DNA from: Streptomyces fungicidicus
GTDB taxonomy: Bacteria > Actinomycetota > Actinomycetes > Streptomycetales > Streptomycetaceae
Assembly: GCF_003665435.1 (NCBI RefSeq)
Contig: NZ_CP023407.1
Location: 1 to 64,000, forward strand
Direction: 5' to 3'
Length of the DNA stretch: 64,000 bases
The notes under the pieces are model-generated. The model ran no database searches, was not told where the DNA came from, and worked only from the letters and a program-made list of their open reading frames with translations. Made by a program: the position numbers and the translations under genes. This document shows, piece after piece, positions 45,942 through 54,798 of this stretch; the stretch's first letter is position 1, and the number at the start of each line of letters is the position of its first letter.

Positions 45942-47143
45942 CGGGCAAGGCCGCGGTCCTGGCCGCCGTGCTGGCCGTCCTGGGAGTCCAGGGGTGCGGT
46001 TCCTCTCAGCCCGCGGAGGAGGAAGGGCCGGAGCCGGGTCCCTCGGCGCCCTACTGGGGCAACCGCGGATACACCCTTCCGAACAGTCCGTTCACCCGCG
46101 AGGACACGGTCGTTACCGTCACGTGCAGCATGGGCGCACGGTACGCCGGGGTCAACGTGCAGGCATGGGATCCCGAGCGGTGGGAACTGCGCGAGACGCG
46201 GGGCTTCTTCATCCCGGTCGACGCCGCGTTCACCAACTACCCGGACGTCAAAAACGTCAACAGCCCTCTCGTGGATCTCTGCGGAGTGAGTTCGGACAGC
46301 CCGTCGCCCTACGCCGTGGACGATCTGGAGTACCTGACTCCCCGGGTCCGTGCCCTGTTCGACCTGGCGTACACGCGTATGGCGGTGGTGCTCCGGGACG
46401 CGGAAGGCAGGGCGACGCACGCCGGCTACGTGGAGAGCGAAGGCAACGCCGACGACTTCGTGCGCCTGAGCGACGCGGAGGGCGACGACGAGCAGAACGC
46501 CGTGATGGCGCCCGACGGGCGCAGCGTGTGGTTCACGTACATCACCGCCGACGGTGAGCGCAGGATCGGCTCCCGGTCCACGGAAGGGGAGCACCGGCTG
46601 TCGGACGAGGGCCCTGCGATCGGGCACGACCTCCCCCTGACCGTTACCGGAAAGCCGCCGCGCGCCGTCCAGGCCAACATGGTCCACCTCGCTCCCGACG
46701 GCCGCCGCCTCACCGCGACCGCACCGAAGATCTACGGGCACATCTTCCACACCCGGGATTCCTCGGGCCCGCTCAACGCGGCGTCGGGCCGCTCCGCCAG
46801 GCTGCTCAGCGGGTGCGTCGGCATCGTGGGCTGGGTCGCGGACGAACGGGTGCTGTGCCGCACCCAGTCCGGCAATTTCCGGACGGTGGACGCCCGTAGT
46901 GGCCGCGCTGAGGGGAACGCCGTCGCCGCGATCCGGGAGGACGACGGGAGGGTCACCGAGGGGATGGTGGTCTCGGCGGACGGTGAGAAATTCATCGTGT
47001 CCGTTCACTTGCCCAACGACCGCTCGGGGCGGCCGTTGGGTCTGGGCGACTTCCGGGTGGTGTCGACCTCGGGGGAAGGGGTCGCGGTTCCTGTCTCCGC
47101 CGATTCCTTGACCAGCGACACGGTGTTCCTGGAGTGGCGCTGA
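45926..47143 (+). CDS. lipoprotein with beta-propeller-like repeats
   Basis: 405 residues. A basic start and hydrophobic core end in the lipobox LGVQGC-GSS (Cys 24). The body has WD40/TolB-like segments (MAPDGRSVWFTYITADGERR, LAPDGRRLTATAPK, VVSADGEKFIVSVHLP), suggesting a beta-propeller. Codon 2 is TTA (45929-45931) directly after the GTG, so expression would be bldA-dependent. It overlaps the upstream membrane-protein gene and probably works with it at the cell surface. The substrate is unknown. Confidence 0.7.
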   Translation: MLRALTGKAAVLAAVLAVLGVQGCGSSQPAEEEGPEPGPSAPYWGNRGYTLPNSPFTREDTVVTVTCSMGARYAGVNVQAWDPERWELRETRGFFIPVDAAFTNYPDVKNVNSPLVDLCGVSSDSPSPYAVDDLEYLTPRVRALFDLAYTRMAVVLRDAEGRATHAGYVESEGNADDFVRLSDAEGDDEQNAVMAPDGRSVWFTYITADGERRIGSRSTEGEHRLSDEGPAIGHDLPLTVTGKPPRAVQANMVHLAPDGRRLTATAPKIYGHIFHTRDSSGPLNAASGRSARLLSGCVGIVGWVADERVLCRTQSGNFRTVDARSGRAEGNAVAAIREDDGRVTEGMVVSADGEKFIVSVHLPNDRSGRPLGLGDFRVVSTSGEGVAVPVSADSLTSDTVFLEWR

Positions 47144-47362
47144 AGCACGCGGGTGCGGGTGTACAGGCGGGGGCTGTACGGGGGAGGGCGAGCGCTCGGC
47201 TCCGGTGAGGAGTAGCGGGCTGAAGAGGAGCGAAGGCCGCGGCCGCGGTGCGTGCACCGCTGGGGCAAACGCCCAGTCGACCGTGACCGCAATCCCCTGT
47301 CCGAATGGCCTCCTGCAGGGGCCGCGAGCCAGCGGTCAGTGGATGGTGTTACGTTCCGCGGC

Positions 47363-48889
47363 ATGACCGATCATGCGCTACGGCTGCTGCGGCAGGACCG
47401 CCGTCTGGCCGAACTGGCCGCCCTCCCTTTCGGCTTCGACCTCGACCGCGCAGCCCACGGTCATGTCGAGGAGGTCCGCCTCGCCTCGGGCGGGCCGCTG
47501 GAGACGGTGGCCGGGGACGACGCCGGCGGCACGTACTTCGTGTGCGCGGACGGCTCGGTGCTCTACGCCGACTCGGAGGGCGCTGCGGGGATCATCGGCT
47601 CCAGTGTCGACGAGGCCCTGGAGCTGGTGATCGGCCTGCCCGGCTGGCGCGGCTGCACACGTCTGTCGCCCGACGACGGCGAGGAGAAGATCCTGGCGTG
47701 CGTCGCGGAGACCGAGGACGAGATCCGTGAGTACTACGGAATCGACGAGGAGCGGGCCGAGCTCCGTGCGGCGCTGGGCTTCCCTGACCGCTCCCCGGTC
47801 GAGCTGGTGGGTAGACTGCGTGCGGCACTGATGCGCACCGAGCCGGACTTCGTGCTGCTCAACGCGGATGAGGGGTGCGCCTATGACCGGTTGGGTCCGG
47901 CCGGGCCCCCGCTGTGGGAGACCGTGCTCGCGGCGGGCCGCGCCAATCTCGCCCGCCTGCGGGAGGGCGACCACGCGGCATGGCGTGAAGTCGCCGAGGA
48001 CCCGGTCCGCCGCCGGATCACCCTGCGGGCCGCGCAGTTCGACCGGGTCGAGGGCGATCTGGAACTGCTGCGGCACCTGCTGCGGCACGAGACACGGTCC
48101 TCGATGACGGACGAACTGCGGCTCGCGGCCTTGCTGGTAGGGCTGCGCGGGGACACCGGAGATCTGCCGCTGCTGCATGAGGTCCGGGAGACGGACTTCG
48201 ACACGGCGTGCGGCCTGGGCGGTATGCCGGAACCGGGTGCGAGCGCGGACGAGTTGCGGCAGTGGGCGCGGGAGCTCGACGAGTCGATTTTCGGGACGGA
48301 CCCGTCGGACGAGCCGGTCTCCACATGGACCGACCTGGCACGGGACCAGGGGATGACGGAACTCGCGCGGGTGACGCTGATCCGCGAACTCGACAGAATC
48401 TTCATGGACCAGAGCGCACTCCGCCGCCCCGATGCGCCCCGCACCCTGGCCACGGCTCCGCTGAGCGGGCTCGCCCGGGACTTCGAGGAACTCGGCGACC
48501 TGCCCCAGGCGCTGCGCGCCCAGCGCCTGTACGCCGCCCTTCAAGAGAAGGGGTGGGACCGGGTCTCGGCTGGGTACACCCTCGCCCGCCTGGAGCGGGA
48601 GGCGGACGAGCTGTCGCAGGCGGTGGACAGCCTGGCCGCCGTGCGCGACGTCCTGGCCACCCCGGGCGACGACTCACTGGGCTATTGGCAGCAGGTCAAC
48701 CTCGGCCGCTTCATCGCCGAGGAGCACTACCGGCTCACCCTCGCCCTGGCCGACGCGCACCGCTCCGAGGAGGCCCGTGCCCTCCTCGTCGCCGCCGACG
48801 CCGTACTCGGCGAGCTCTCGGACAACGCCGCCAAGGGCGTCCGCGAGCTCGCCGAGCGGACCGCTGCCCGGGTGCGGGAGGTCGACTGA
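47363..48889 (+). CDS. SUKH-like protein with C-terminal helical repeats
   Basis: 508 residues from the ATG at 47363. The N-terminal part (about 20-110) resembles SMI1/KNR4 (SUKH): AGGTYFVCADGSVLYADSEG, IIGSSVDEALELVIGLPGW. A long helical C-terminus with TPR-like pairs follows (FEELGDLPQALRAQRLYAAL, EEHYRLTLALADAHRSEEAR). SUKH proteins include immunity proteins against many toxins, and large fusions are also common as housekeeping proteins in Streptomyces. No toxin gene is adjacent. The ribosome site is weak. Confidence 0.65.
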   Translation: MTDHALRLLRQDRRLAELAALPFGFDLDRAAHGHVEEVRLASGGPLETVAGDDAGGTYFVCADGSVLYADSEGAAGIIGSSVDEALELVIGLPGWRGCTRLSPDDGEEKILACVAETEDEIREYYGIDEERAELRAALGFPDRSPVELVGRLRAALMRTEPDFVLLNADEGCAYDRLGPAGPPLWETVLAAGRANLARLREGDHAAWREVAEDPVRRRITLRAAQFDRVEGDLELLRHLLRHETRSSMTDELRLAALLVGLRGDTGDLPLLHEVRETDFDTACGLGGMPEPGASADELRQWARELDESIFGTDPSDEPVSTWTDLARDQGMTELARVTLIRELDRIFMDQSALRRPDAPRTLATAPLSGLARDFEELGDLPQALRAQRLYAALQEKGWDRVSAGYTLARLEREADELSQAVDSLAAVRDVLATPGDDSLGYWQQVNLGRFIAEEHYRLTLALADAHRSEEARALLVAADAVLGELSDNAAKGVRELAERTAARVREVD

Positions 48890-48963
48890 GAAGAGGCATG
48901 GTGGGCGGCCGGCCCGCCGGCAAGCGGTGACTGCCGAAGCAGCTCCGAGCTCGCCGATGCCGG

Positions 48964-49743
48964 TCAGCTGCCTTGGTAGATCGTGGTGCACAGCAGCGTG
49001 GCGCCGTCGTTCACCAGGGCGGCCCAGTACCGCGTCTGGTCGCCTGCCACCCGGCGGCAGTTGTTCGCGTCGGCGCCCGCCGGGGCGCGGTAGACGCCTG
49101 TGATGTGCATGATCTGGTTGTACGGGACCGGTACCGGCTCGCGTCGGCAGGCCACGGCCGTCATCAGGGCGAGGGAGATCGAGTCGCCGGACTGCCGACC
49201 GAGAATGCAGTAGTTGGCGTGGTAGACGCGGGTGAGGCAGAGCTTCGTGCTGTCGCCGGTGGTGGCGGAGCGGTAGCTCCAGTAGGACTTCCCATAGCTG
49301 GTGGGGCAGTCCGTGTTGATGGAGGTCACCTGGACCTGCGCCTGCTCGCCGGCGCAGGACACGGGGTCCGGCGGAGCACCGACGCTCCAGTCGACGCTGG
49401 TGCCCCCGCGGCCCGTGTCGTAGACCGCCAGGCAGTCGCCGACCGAGATGGCTTTGAACTGCTTCTCGGTGGGATCCGGAGCGGGTGTCGACCGCTCGGG
49501 GTCGGGCTCGGGCTCGTCAGCGCCCCCCGCACCGGTTTCGGAGTCGTCGGGGATGCGGCCGGTCGGCGAAGACGTGTACGGGGCCGAGCTGGAACTGGAG
49601 GGGGGCGAGTCGGCCAAGAAGTCCTTCAGCTCGCCCGCGTTGCTCAAGCCCAGCCAGCCCAAGATCGACAGCACGGATGCGATCCCGCCCACCAGTGTCC
49701 ATAACTTGGCAGTGGAATGATCATTGGATGCGCCTGCCACCAT
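48964..49743 (-). CDS. membrane-anchored extracytoplasmic hypothetical protein
   Basis: 259 residues: one N-terminal hydrophobic helix (LWTLVGGIASVLSILGWLGL), a long Ser/Pro/Glu linker, and a C-terminal domain with eight Cys (VGDCLAV, VSCAGEQ, TDCPTS, LCLTRVY, YCILGRQ, VACRREP, NNCRRV, LLCTTIY). This suggests four disulfides, as in the small secreted domain found in many Streptomyces LppU/DUF-type proteins. The start has GGGGGAGG directly before ATG-GTG; the GTG one codon later may be the true start. Function unknown. Confidence 0.65.
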   Translation of the reverse strand: MVAGASNDHSTAKLWTLVGGIASVLSILGWLGLSNAGELKDFLADSPPSSSSSAPYTSSPTGRIPDDSETGAGGADEPEPDPERSTPAPDPTEKQFKAISVGDCLAVYDTGRGGTSVDWSVGAPPDPVSCAGEQAQVQVTSINTDCPTSYGKSYWSYRSATTGDSTKLCLTRVYHANYCILGRQSGDSISLALMTAVACRREPVPVPYNQIMHITGVYRAPAGADANNCRRVAGDQTRYWAALVNDGATLLCTTIYQGS

Positions 49744-50043
49744 GCCCTCCCCCGCTGAGGCTCAGGCGATGTTAACCATTCTGGCGCTGCCGAGAGCCGA
49801 ACTCCCTTTATTCCAATCCGTCGGCCCCCATTCGCGCAGATCCAGCACCGGCGATACGGGCCCTGGGGTGGGGCGACCAGGGCGACTTCAGGAGTCGGGA
49901 GAGGGGAGGCGCCCCGTATCTCCGGCGATTCCCTGACCAAGGCACGGGGACTCCCGGGTGCGGAGCTGCCGATTCCTCCACGCCCCGCCGGGTACCCGCA
50001 GCGCGTCCGGCGATGTCTGGAGCGGACGGTCTCCGCTGGTGGA
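49744..50043. other. intergenic, nothing recognised
   Basis: About 300 bp upstream of the sulfur operon operators. No gene is supported on either strand. Confidence 0.35.
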
Positions 50044-50059
50044 ATACCCCCCTAGGTAT
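50044..50059. promoter_or_regulatory. CsoR/CstR-like operator, copy 1
   Basis: ATACCCCCCTAGGTAT: arms ATACC and GGTAT around six bases. The C-rich/G-rich half-site style matches operators of CsoR-family repressors. Confidence 0.55.
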
Positions 50060-50081
50060 AACTGTTAGAGTGAGTGAGCAA

Positions 50082-50095
50082 TACCCCGTGGGGTA
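50082..50095. promoter_or_regulatory. CsoR/CstR-like operator, copy 2
   Basis: TACCCCGTGGGGTA, arms TACCCC and GGGGTA around GT, 26 bp upstream of the persulfide dioxygenase start. Together with copy 1 it suggests control by a persulfide-sensing CstR-type repressor, which is not encoded in the window. Confidence 0.6.
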
Positions 50096-50120
50096 CACCC
50101 TTCGAGAGGAGCCGTGAGCC

Positions 50121-51485
50121 GTGTTCTTCGTCGACACCTTCGAATTCGAGGGTCTGGGCAACCGCAGCTACCTGGCCGGCGGACCCCATGCCGCAGTGGT
50201 CGTCGACCCGCCGCGCGACATCGACCAGGTCATCGCAGCCGCCGCCAGGCGCGGGGTGCGCATCGCCTTCGTGGCCGAGACCCATCTGCACAACGACTAC
50301 GTCACGGGCGGCCTGGAGCTGGCCCGCGTCACCGGCGCCCAGTACTTGGTCCCGGCCGGGGCGCATGTGTCGTTCGCTTGCACCCCGGTCGCCGACGGCG
50401 ACACTGCGGGCGTGGACGCAGGTCTGGTGCTGCGGGCGATCGCGACCCCCGGGCACACCCCGCACCACACCTCCTACGTGCTGGAAGACGACGGGCGCGG
50501 GGTTGCGGTCTTCACCGGTGGATCGCTGCTGATCGGCACGGTGGGTCGCCCCGACCTGGTGGAGCCGCGGCTGACCGAGCAGCTGGCCCGGGCCCAGTAC
50601 GCCTCCGCGCACCGGCTGGCCGACGAGCTGGACGACGAGGTGCCGGTGCTGCCCACCCACGGGTTCGGCAGCTTCTGCTCCTCCTCCCAGGCCGAGGGGG
50701 ACGCGACCACGATCGGCAAGGAGCGCACCAGCAACGACGCGCTCACCCTTGATGTGGACACCTTCGTCGCGCAGATGCTTGCCGGGCTGGAGGACGTGCC
50801 CGCCTACTACGCGCACATGGGCCCGGCCAACGCCGCCGGCCCCGCGCCGGTCGACCTCACTCCTCCCGGACGTGCGGACGCCGAGGAGATCGCCGCCCGG
50901 CTGGCCGCGGGTGAGTGGGTGGTGGACCTGCGCAGCCGCATGGCGTTCGCCGAGGGGCATGTGGCCGGGTCTTTCAACTTCGAGGGCGAGGGCAAGCTCG
51001 CCACCTACCTGGCCTGGCTGATCCCATGGGGCAAGCCCGTCACCCTGCTCGCCGACACCCCGGAGCAGATCACCGACGCCCAGCGGGAGCTGGTCCGGGT
51101 GGGCATCGACCGCCCGGCCGCCGCCGCCACGGGCGACCCCGCCGGCTGGGTCCGTCAGGGCGAGCAGCTTGTCTCCTTCCCGCGTGCCCGTTTCGCCGAC
51201 CTCGCCCAGGTGCGCGAGCGTGGCGACGAGGTGGTCGTACTGGATGTGCGCCGGGACTCGGAGCGCGTAGGCGGCTACATCGACGGCTCGGTCCACATCC
51301 CGATCCACGAGCTGCACGGCCGCGTCGGCGAGGTGCCGCAGGGGACGGTGTGGGTGCACTGCGCCGGCGGGATGCGCGCGGCGATCGCCGCTTCCCTGCT
51401 GGATGCCGCCGGACGGGACGTGGTCGCCGTCGACGACGGATTCGACGCCGCGACGGATGCCGGACTGTCCCTGATCTCCGGCTGA
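50121..51485 (+). CDS. persulfide dioxygenase-rhodanese fusion
   Basis: 454 residues. The N-terminal metallo-beta-lactamase fold has THLHND (iron site), TPGHTPHH and LPTHGFGSF, as in ETHE1-type persulfide dioxygenases (R-SSH + O2 to sulfite). Two rhodanese domains follow. The first (about 255-340) lacks the active Cys (LADTPEQ at the loop); the second has it at C414 in VHCAGGMRA. Such fusions couple sulfane-sulfur transfer and oxidation. The GTG at 50121 follows GAGAGGAG. First gene of a sulfur-detoxification operon. Confidence 0.9.
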   Translation: MFFVDTFEFEGLGNRSYLAGGPHAAVVVDPPRDIDQVIAAAARRGVRIAFVAETHLHNDYVTGGLELARVTGAQYLVPAGAHVSFACTPVADGDTAGVDAGLVLRAIATPGHTPHHTSYVLEDDGRGVAVFTGGSLLIGTVGRPDLVEPRLTEQLARAQYASAHRLADELDDEVPVLPTHGFGSFCSSSQAEGDATTIGKERTSNDALTLDVDTFVAQMLAGLEDVPAYYAHMGPANAAGPAPVDLTPPGRADAEEIAARLAAGEWVVDLRSRMAFAEGHVAGSFNFEGEGKLATYLAWLIPWGKPVTLLADTPEQITDAQRELVRVGIDRPAAAATGDPAGWVRQGEQLVSFPRARFADLAQVRERGDEVVVLDVRRDSERVGGYIDGSVHIPIHELHGRVGEVPQGTVWVHCAGGMRAAIAASLLDAAGRDVVAVDDGFDAATDAGLSLISG

Positions 51486-51519
51486 TTCCGGCCGCTGCCC
51501 GCAAGGAAGGAAGCGTGTG

Positions 51520-51885
51520 ATGTTCCTCTTTCGCCGAAACGGATCCCGCGTCACGGTCGACGAGGCACACGGCCGCACCAGTGGCGACCAGCCCGACGCG
51601 GTCCTGCTGGACGTCCGTGAGAAACCCGAATGGACCGCGGGCCACGCCCCGGCCGCCGTCCACGTACCGCTGACGGAGCTGGTCGCAGGTGGCACCCTGC
51701 CAACAGAGGCGGAGGGCCGGCCGCTGATAGTGATCTGCCGCAGCGGACACCGCTCCCAGCGGGCCGCAAAGCTCCTGACCGAGCGCGGAGCCCAGGCGGT
51801 CGACGTCGAGGGCGGCATAAACGCGTGGGCCGCCGCCGGGCACCCGGTCGTCGACGAACGCGGGAACAGCGGCCGGATAGCGTGA
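51520..51885 (+). CDS. rhodanese (sulfurtransferase)
   Basis: 121 residues, one rhodanese domain with DAVLLDVREKPEWTAGHAPA and the active loop CRSGHRS, ending EGGINAWAAAGHPV. It moves sulfane sulfur as a Cys persulfide between partners. AAGGAAGGAAG precedes the ATG; a GTG one codon upstream is possible. The stop overlaps the next gene as GTGA. It probably feeds persulfide to the dioxygenase. Confidence 0.9.
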   Translation: MFLFRRNGSRVTVDEAHGRTSGDQPDAVLLDVREKPEWTAGHAPAAVHVPLTELVAGGTLPTEAEGRPLIVICRSGHRSQRAAKLLTERGAQAVDVEGGINAWAAAGHPVVDERGNSGRIA

Positions 51886-52625
51886 CCGTACTCGTTCTCG
51901 CCCTCATCGCCGGGGCCGTCATCGGTCTCGCGCTCGGAGCCCTCGGCGGCGGTGGCAGCGTCCTTGCCGTACCGGCACTGATCTACCTGCTCGGCTTCAC
52001 CCCGGCCGCCGCCACCACGGCAAGCCTGATCATCGTCACCGTCACCTCCGCCACGGCCCTGTACGCCCACACCCGCGACGGGAACGTGGCATGGAAGACG
52101 GGAGCGCTGTTCGCTGCGGCGGGCATCGTCCCCGCCTTCCTCGCCGGGGCCGTTGCCGGGCGCCTGCCCGAAGCGGTACTGACGGCGGCGTTCGCAGTCG
52201 TCGCCGCGCTGGCGGCCCTGCGCATGCTGCGTCCGTCCGCGTCAGAGCCGCCGGACCGGGTCCGTCCCGGCAAGGCGGCCGGTGCCGGCGCCGCGCTTGG
52301 CGCCGTGACGGGCTTCCTGGGCGTGGGTGGGGGCTTCCTCGCCGTGCCCGCCCTGGTGAGCGTCCTGGGACTGGCCATGCGGCGGGCGGTGGGCACCAGT
52401 CTGCTCGTCATCACGGTGAACTCGCTGGCCGCGCTCACCGCCCGCACCGACTCCGGTGGCGGGCTCCACTGGGAGATCATCGGCCCCTTCACCGGAGCCG
52501 CGATTCTCGGCGCCTGGGACGGCAAACGGCTCGCGAGAAGGATCACCGGCACCACCCTTCAGAAGATCTTCGCCGGCGTCCTGCTGGCGGTGGCGGCCTT
52601 CATGCTCGTCGACGTGATCGTCTGA
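51882..52625 (+). CDS. TauE/SafE (TSUP) sulfite exporter
   Basis: 247 residues, about eight hydrophobic helices, with the duplicated TSUP motifs GGGGSVLAVPALIYLLGFTP and GVGGGFLAVPALVSVLGLAM. The family exports sulfite, sulfonates or other anions, which fits disposal of the sulfite made by the dioxygenase. The GTG start overlaps the rhodanese stop; the longer upstream frame is antisense-like and lacks signal. Confidence 0.88.
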   Translation: MTVLVLALIAGAVIGLALGALGGGGSVLAVPALIYLLGFTPAAATTASLIIVTVTSATALYAHTRDGNVAWKTGALFAAAGIVPAFLAGAVAGRLPEAVLTAAFAVVAALAALRMLRPSASEPPDRVRPGKAAGAGAALGAVTGFLGVGGGFLAVPALVSVLGLAMRRAVGTSLLVITVNSLAALTARTDSGGGLHWEIIGPFTGAAILGAWDGKRLARRITGTTLQKIFAGVLLAVAAFMLVDVIV

Positions 52626-52672
52626 ACCCGAGGGCCGGCAGACGACGACTCCGACACGCAGGGACATCCGCC

Positions 52673-52819
52673 ATGACCACGCCCACGGCCCTCGCCACTG
52701 ACGAGGCGCGCGACCAGATCCTGCGTGCGCTGCCCGACAGCCAGCACGTCGCCGATCCGAAGCCGGACACCTCCCCCACGGCCGACAGCTCGCCCAGGTC
52801 GAAGGACACCCGCCCGTGA
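52673..52819 (+). CDS. 48-residue hydrophilic ORF coupled to MFS gene
   Basis: From the ATG at 52673 (AGGGA 7 bases upstream) to a stop overlapping the MFS start as GTGA. A short helical start (LATDEARDQILRALPDSQHV) precedes a disordered Pro/Ser/Lys tail. Probably a real microprotein or a leader for translational coupling. Not recognised. Confidence 0.45.
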   Translation: MTTPTALATDEARDQILRALPDSQHVADPKPDTSPTADSSPRSKDTRP

Positions 52820-54099
52820 ACACCACACCCCCCACCAACACTCCGGCCGATGCGGGCGGGCGGCCCGTACGGCTCGGGCTGCGGGAGAACTGGCCGCAGT
52901 TCACCCTGCTGGTCGTCGTCAATGTCTGCGTCGGCGGCCTGGTCGGCCTGGAACGCACCACCGTCCCGGTCATCGGCTCCGAGACCTTCGGCCTGACCAG
53001 CGATCTGGCCGTCTTCTCCTTCATCATCGCCTTCGGCCTCACCAAGGCGTTCACCAACCTCGCCGCCGGAGCGCTCACCGCTCGCTTCCGCCGCAAGCAA
53101 CTGCTCGTGGCCGGCTGGCTGATCGGCATCCCCGTCCCCTTCGCCCTCGCCTACGCGCCGTCCTGGGGCTGGATCGTCGCCGCCAACGTCCTGCTCGGCC
53201 TGAACCAGGGCCTGACCTGGTCGATGACCGTCAACATGAAGATCGACCTGGTCGGCCCCTCACGCCGAGGACTCGCCACAGGACTGAACGAAGCCGCCGG
53301 CTACACCGCCGTCGGCGTCACCGCCCTGCTCACCGGCTACCTCGCCACCGGCTACGGCCTGCGCCCGATCCCCGAGCTCATCGGCGTCGTCTTCGTCGTA
53401 GCCGGACTGGCGTTGGCGCTGGCCGTCCGCGACACCGCCGCCCACGTCGCCCTGGAACTTGCGAGCCACACCAAGGCGCTTCCCACGGGCGAGCACACCG
53501 GCCTCAGGACCACGTTCACCCGCACCTCCTGGCACAACCGCTCCCTGCGCGGCGCCAGCCAGGCCGGCCTGGTCAACAACCTCAACGACGGACTCACCTG
53601 GGGCGTCTTCCCTCTGCTCTTCACCGACCACGGACTCGGCCTCGCCGCCGTCGGCCTGATCAAGGGCCTCTACCCCATCCTGTGGGGACTGGGGCAGATC
53701 TCCACCGGCCACCTCGCCGACCGCGTCGGCCGCAAGCCCCTCATCGTCCACGGCATGCTCGTCCAGGCAGCCGGCTTCGTTCTCGCCCTCGCCCTGCTCG
53801 ACCGGCCCCTGCTCGCGGGCATCTTGTCCGCGGTCCTTCTCGGCGTGGGCACCGCCATGGTCTACCCGGCCCTCATCGCGTCCATCTCCGACCACGCACA
53901 CCCCGCATGGCGCGCCAACGCCCTCGGCACCTACCGCTTCTGGCGCGACATCGGCTACGCCGCCGGCGCCCTCGTCGCCGGCGTCCTCGCCGACGCTCTG
54001 GGCCTGAGCGCCACCGTGATCGCCGCAGCGGTCCTGACCGCCGTCTCCGGGCTTCTCGCCGCCCGCTGGATCACCGAACACCAGCCCGCCTCCCGCTGA
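52816..54099 (+). CDS. MFS transporter
   Basis: 427 residues with about twelve hydrophobic helices and MFS loop motifs: RFRRKQLLVAGWLIG after helix 2-3 and DRVGRKPLIVHGM in the second half. Helix 5 region PSRRGLATGLNEAAGY resembles motif C-type antiporters. The GTG overlaps the 48-residue ORF, placing it in the sulfur operon; a sulfur-compound or metal-complex substrate is inferred from context only. A perfect hairpin terminator follows. Confidence 0.85.
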   Translation: MNTTPPTNTPADAGGRPVRLGLRENWPQFTLLVVVNVCVGGLVGLERTTVPVIGSETFGLTSDLAVFSFIIAFGLTKAFTNLAAGALTARFRRKQLLVAGWLIGIPVPFALAYAPSWGWIVAANVLLGLNQGLTWSMTVNMKIDLVGPSRRGLATGLNEAAGYTAVGVTALLTGYLATGYGLRPIPELIGVVFVVAGLALALAVRDTAAHVALELASHTKALPTGEHTGLRTTFTRTSWHNRSLRGASQAGLVNNLNDGLTWGVFPLLFTDHGLGLAAVGLIKGLYPILWGLGQISTGHLADRVGRKPLIVHGMLVQAAGFVLALALLDRPLLAGILSAVLLGVGTAMVYPALIASISDHAHPAWRANALGTYRFWRDIGYAAGALVAGVLADALGLSATVIAAAVLTAVSGLLAARWITEHQPASR

Positions 54100-54169
54100 A
54101 CGAGCAGCCTTCCCCGGCCGCTCGGGGCGGGCTTCGGGCCCCGCGAGGCGCTTGTCGCGCGAAGCGCTG

Positions 54170-54189
54170 CCGTGACCGGCCGGTCACGG
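54170..54189. terminator. 20-bp perfect palindrome between convergent genes
   Basis: CCGTGACCGGCCGGTCACGG lies 71 bp after the MFS stop and 11 bp before the end of the minus-strand regulator fragment, so it can terminate both. A second stem (GCGCTT...AAGCGC, about 54148-54167) precedes it. Confidence 0.65.
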
Positions 54190-54199
54190 GGCCCGGTGG

Positions 54200-54715
54200 T
54201 CAGGGTCGCCGGGCGGAGTCCGGAGCGCGCGTCACCTGATCGAGGTCGTGGACCGCTTTGGCCAGCAGGTCGAGCATGGCGATTTCGGCACGGGCGGGGT
54301 CCTGGTCCCGGACGGCGTCCAGGACGGCCCGGTGGCTGGGGACCGGGTCGTCGATCTGTTCATGGGCGTGCACGACGCGGTCACGTACGCGCAGTCCCGG
54401 TTCGAGCAGCAGGTCCATGCGTGCCAGCATGTCGTTGCCGGTCGTGTTGAAGGGAGTGCGGTGGAACGACGCGTCGGCCTCGGCGGCGTCCGCAGATGAG
54501 TGCGTGTGGGCGCGTGCCTTCGCGGCCAGGGCGGTCTGCAGTGCGTGCAGGTCCTGTTCGGTGCGGTGGAGCGCGACGCGGTGGGCCGCGGGGGGCTCGA
54601 TGACGGAGCGGACGTCCGCCAGGTCCCGCATGAGGCGCTGCCTTCCCGGTGCGCGTCGACAGCCGGAGCTTGTCGCGGGGCAGCCACGCCGACGGACGGC
54701 CCACCGGCACGGCAC
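54200..54715 (-). pseudogene. GntR/FadR-type regulator, HTH lost
   Basis: The frame carries a good FCD ligand-binding domain: DLADVRSVIEPPAAHRVALH, AEADASFHRTPFNTTGNDML, LRVRDRVVHAHEQIDDPVP, SHRAVLDAVRDQDPARAEIA. Upstream of about 54631, where the winged-helix domain should be, the frame is arbitrary Arg/Pro-rich sequence and neither neighbouring frame restores it. The regulator is therefore 5'-truncated. Confidence 0.65.
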
Positions 54716-54798
54716 TCGCCCGTGAGCACGGCGCGAACCATGCCGAGGCGCCGAAGGGGCCCGAGCCTTTGCGGTCGGGCCCTGGCGACAAGCCGTAC

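Noticed and set aside
45929..47257. 442-codon minus frame over the lipoprotein gene
   Set aside because: Antisense to a lipobox-containing gene with coherent propeller motifs; no ribosome site.
50052..52070. 672-codon minus-strand open frame over the sulfur operon
   Set aside because: Opposite to well-supported dioxygenase and rhodanese genes with active-site motifs; composition is typical of an antisense frame.
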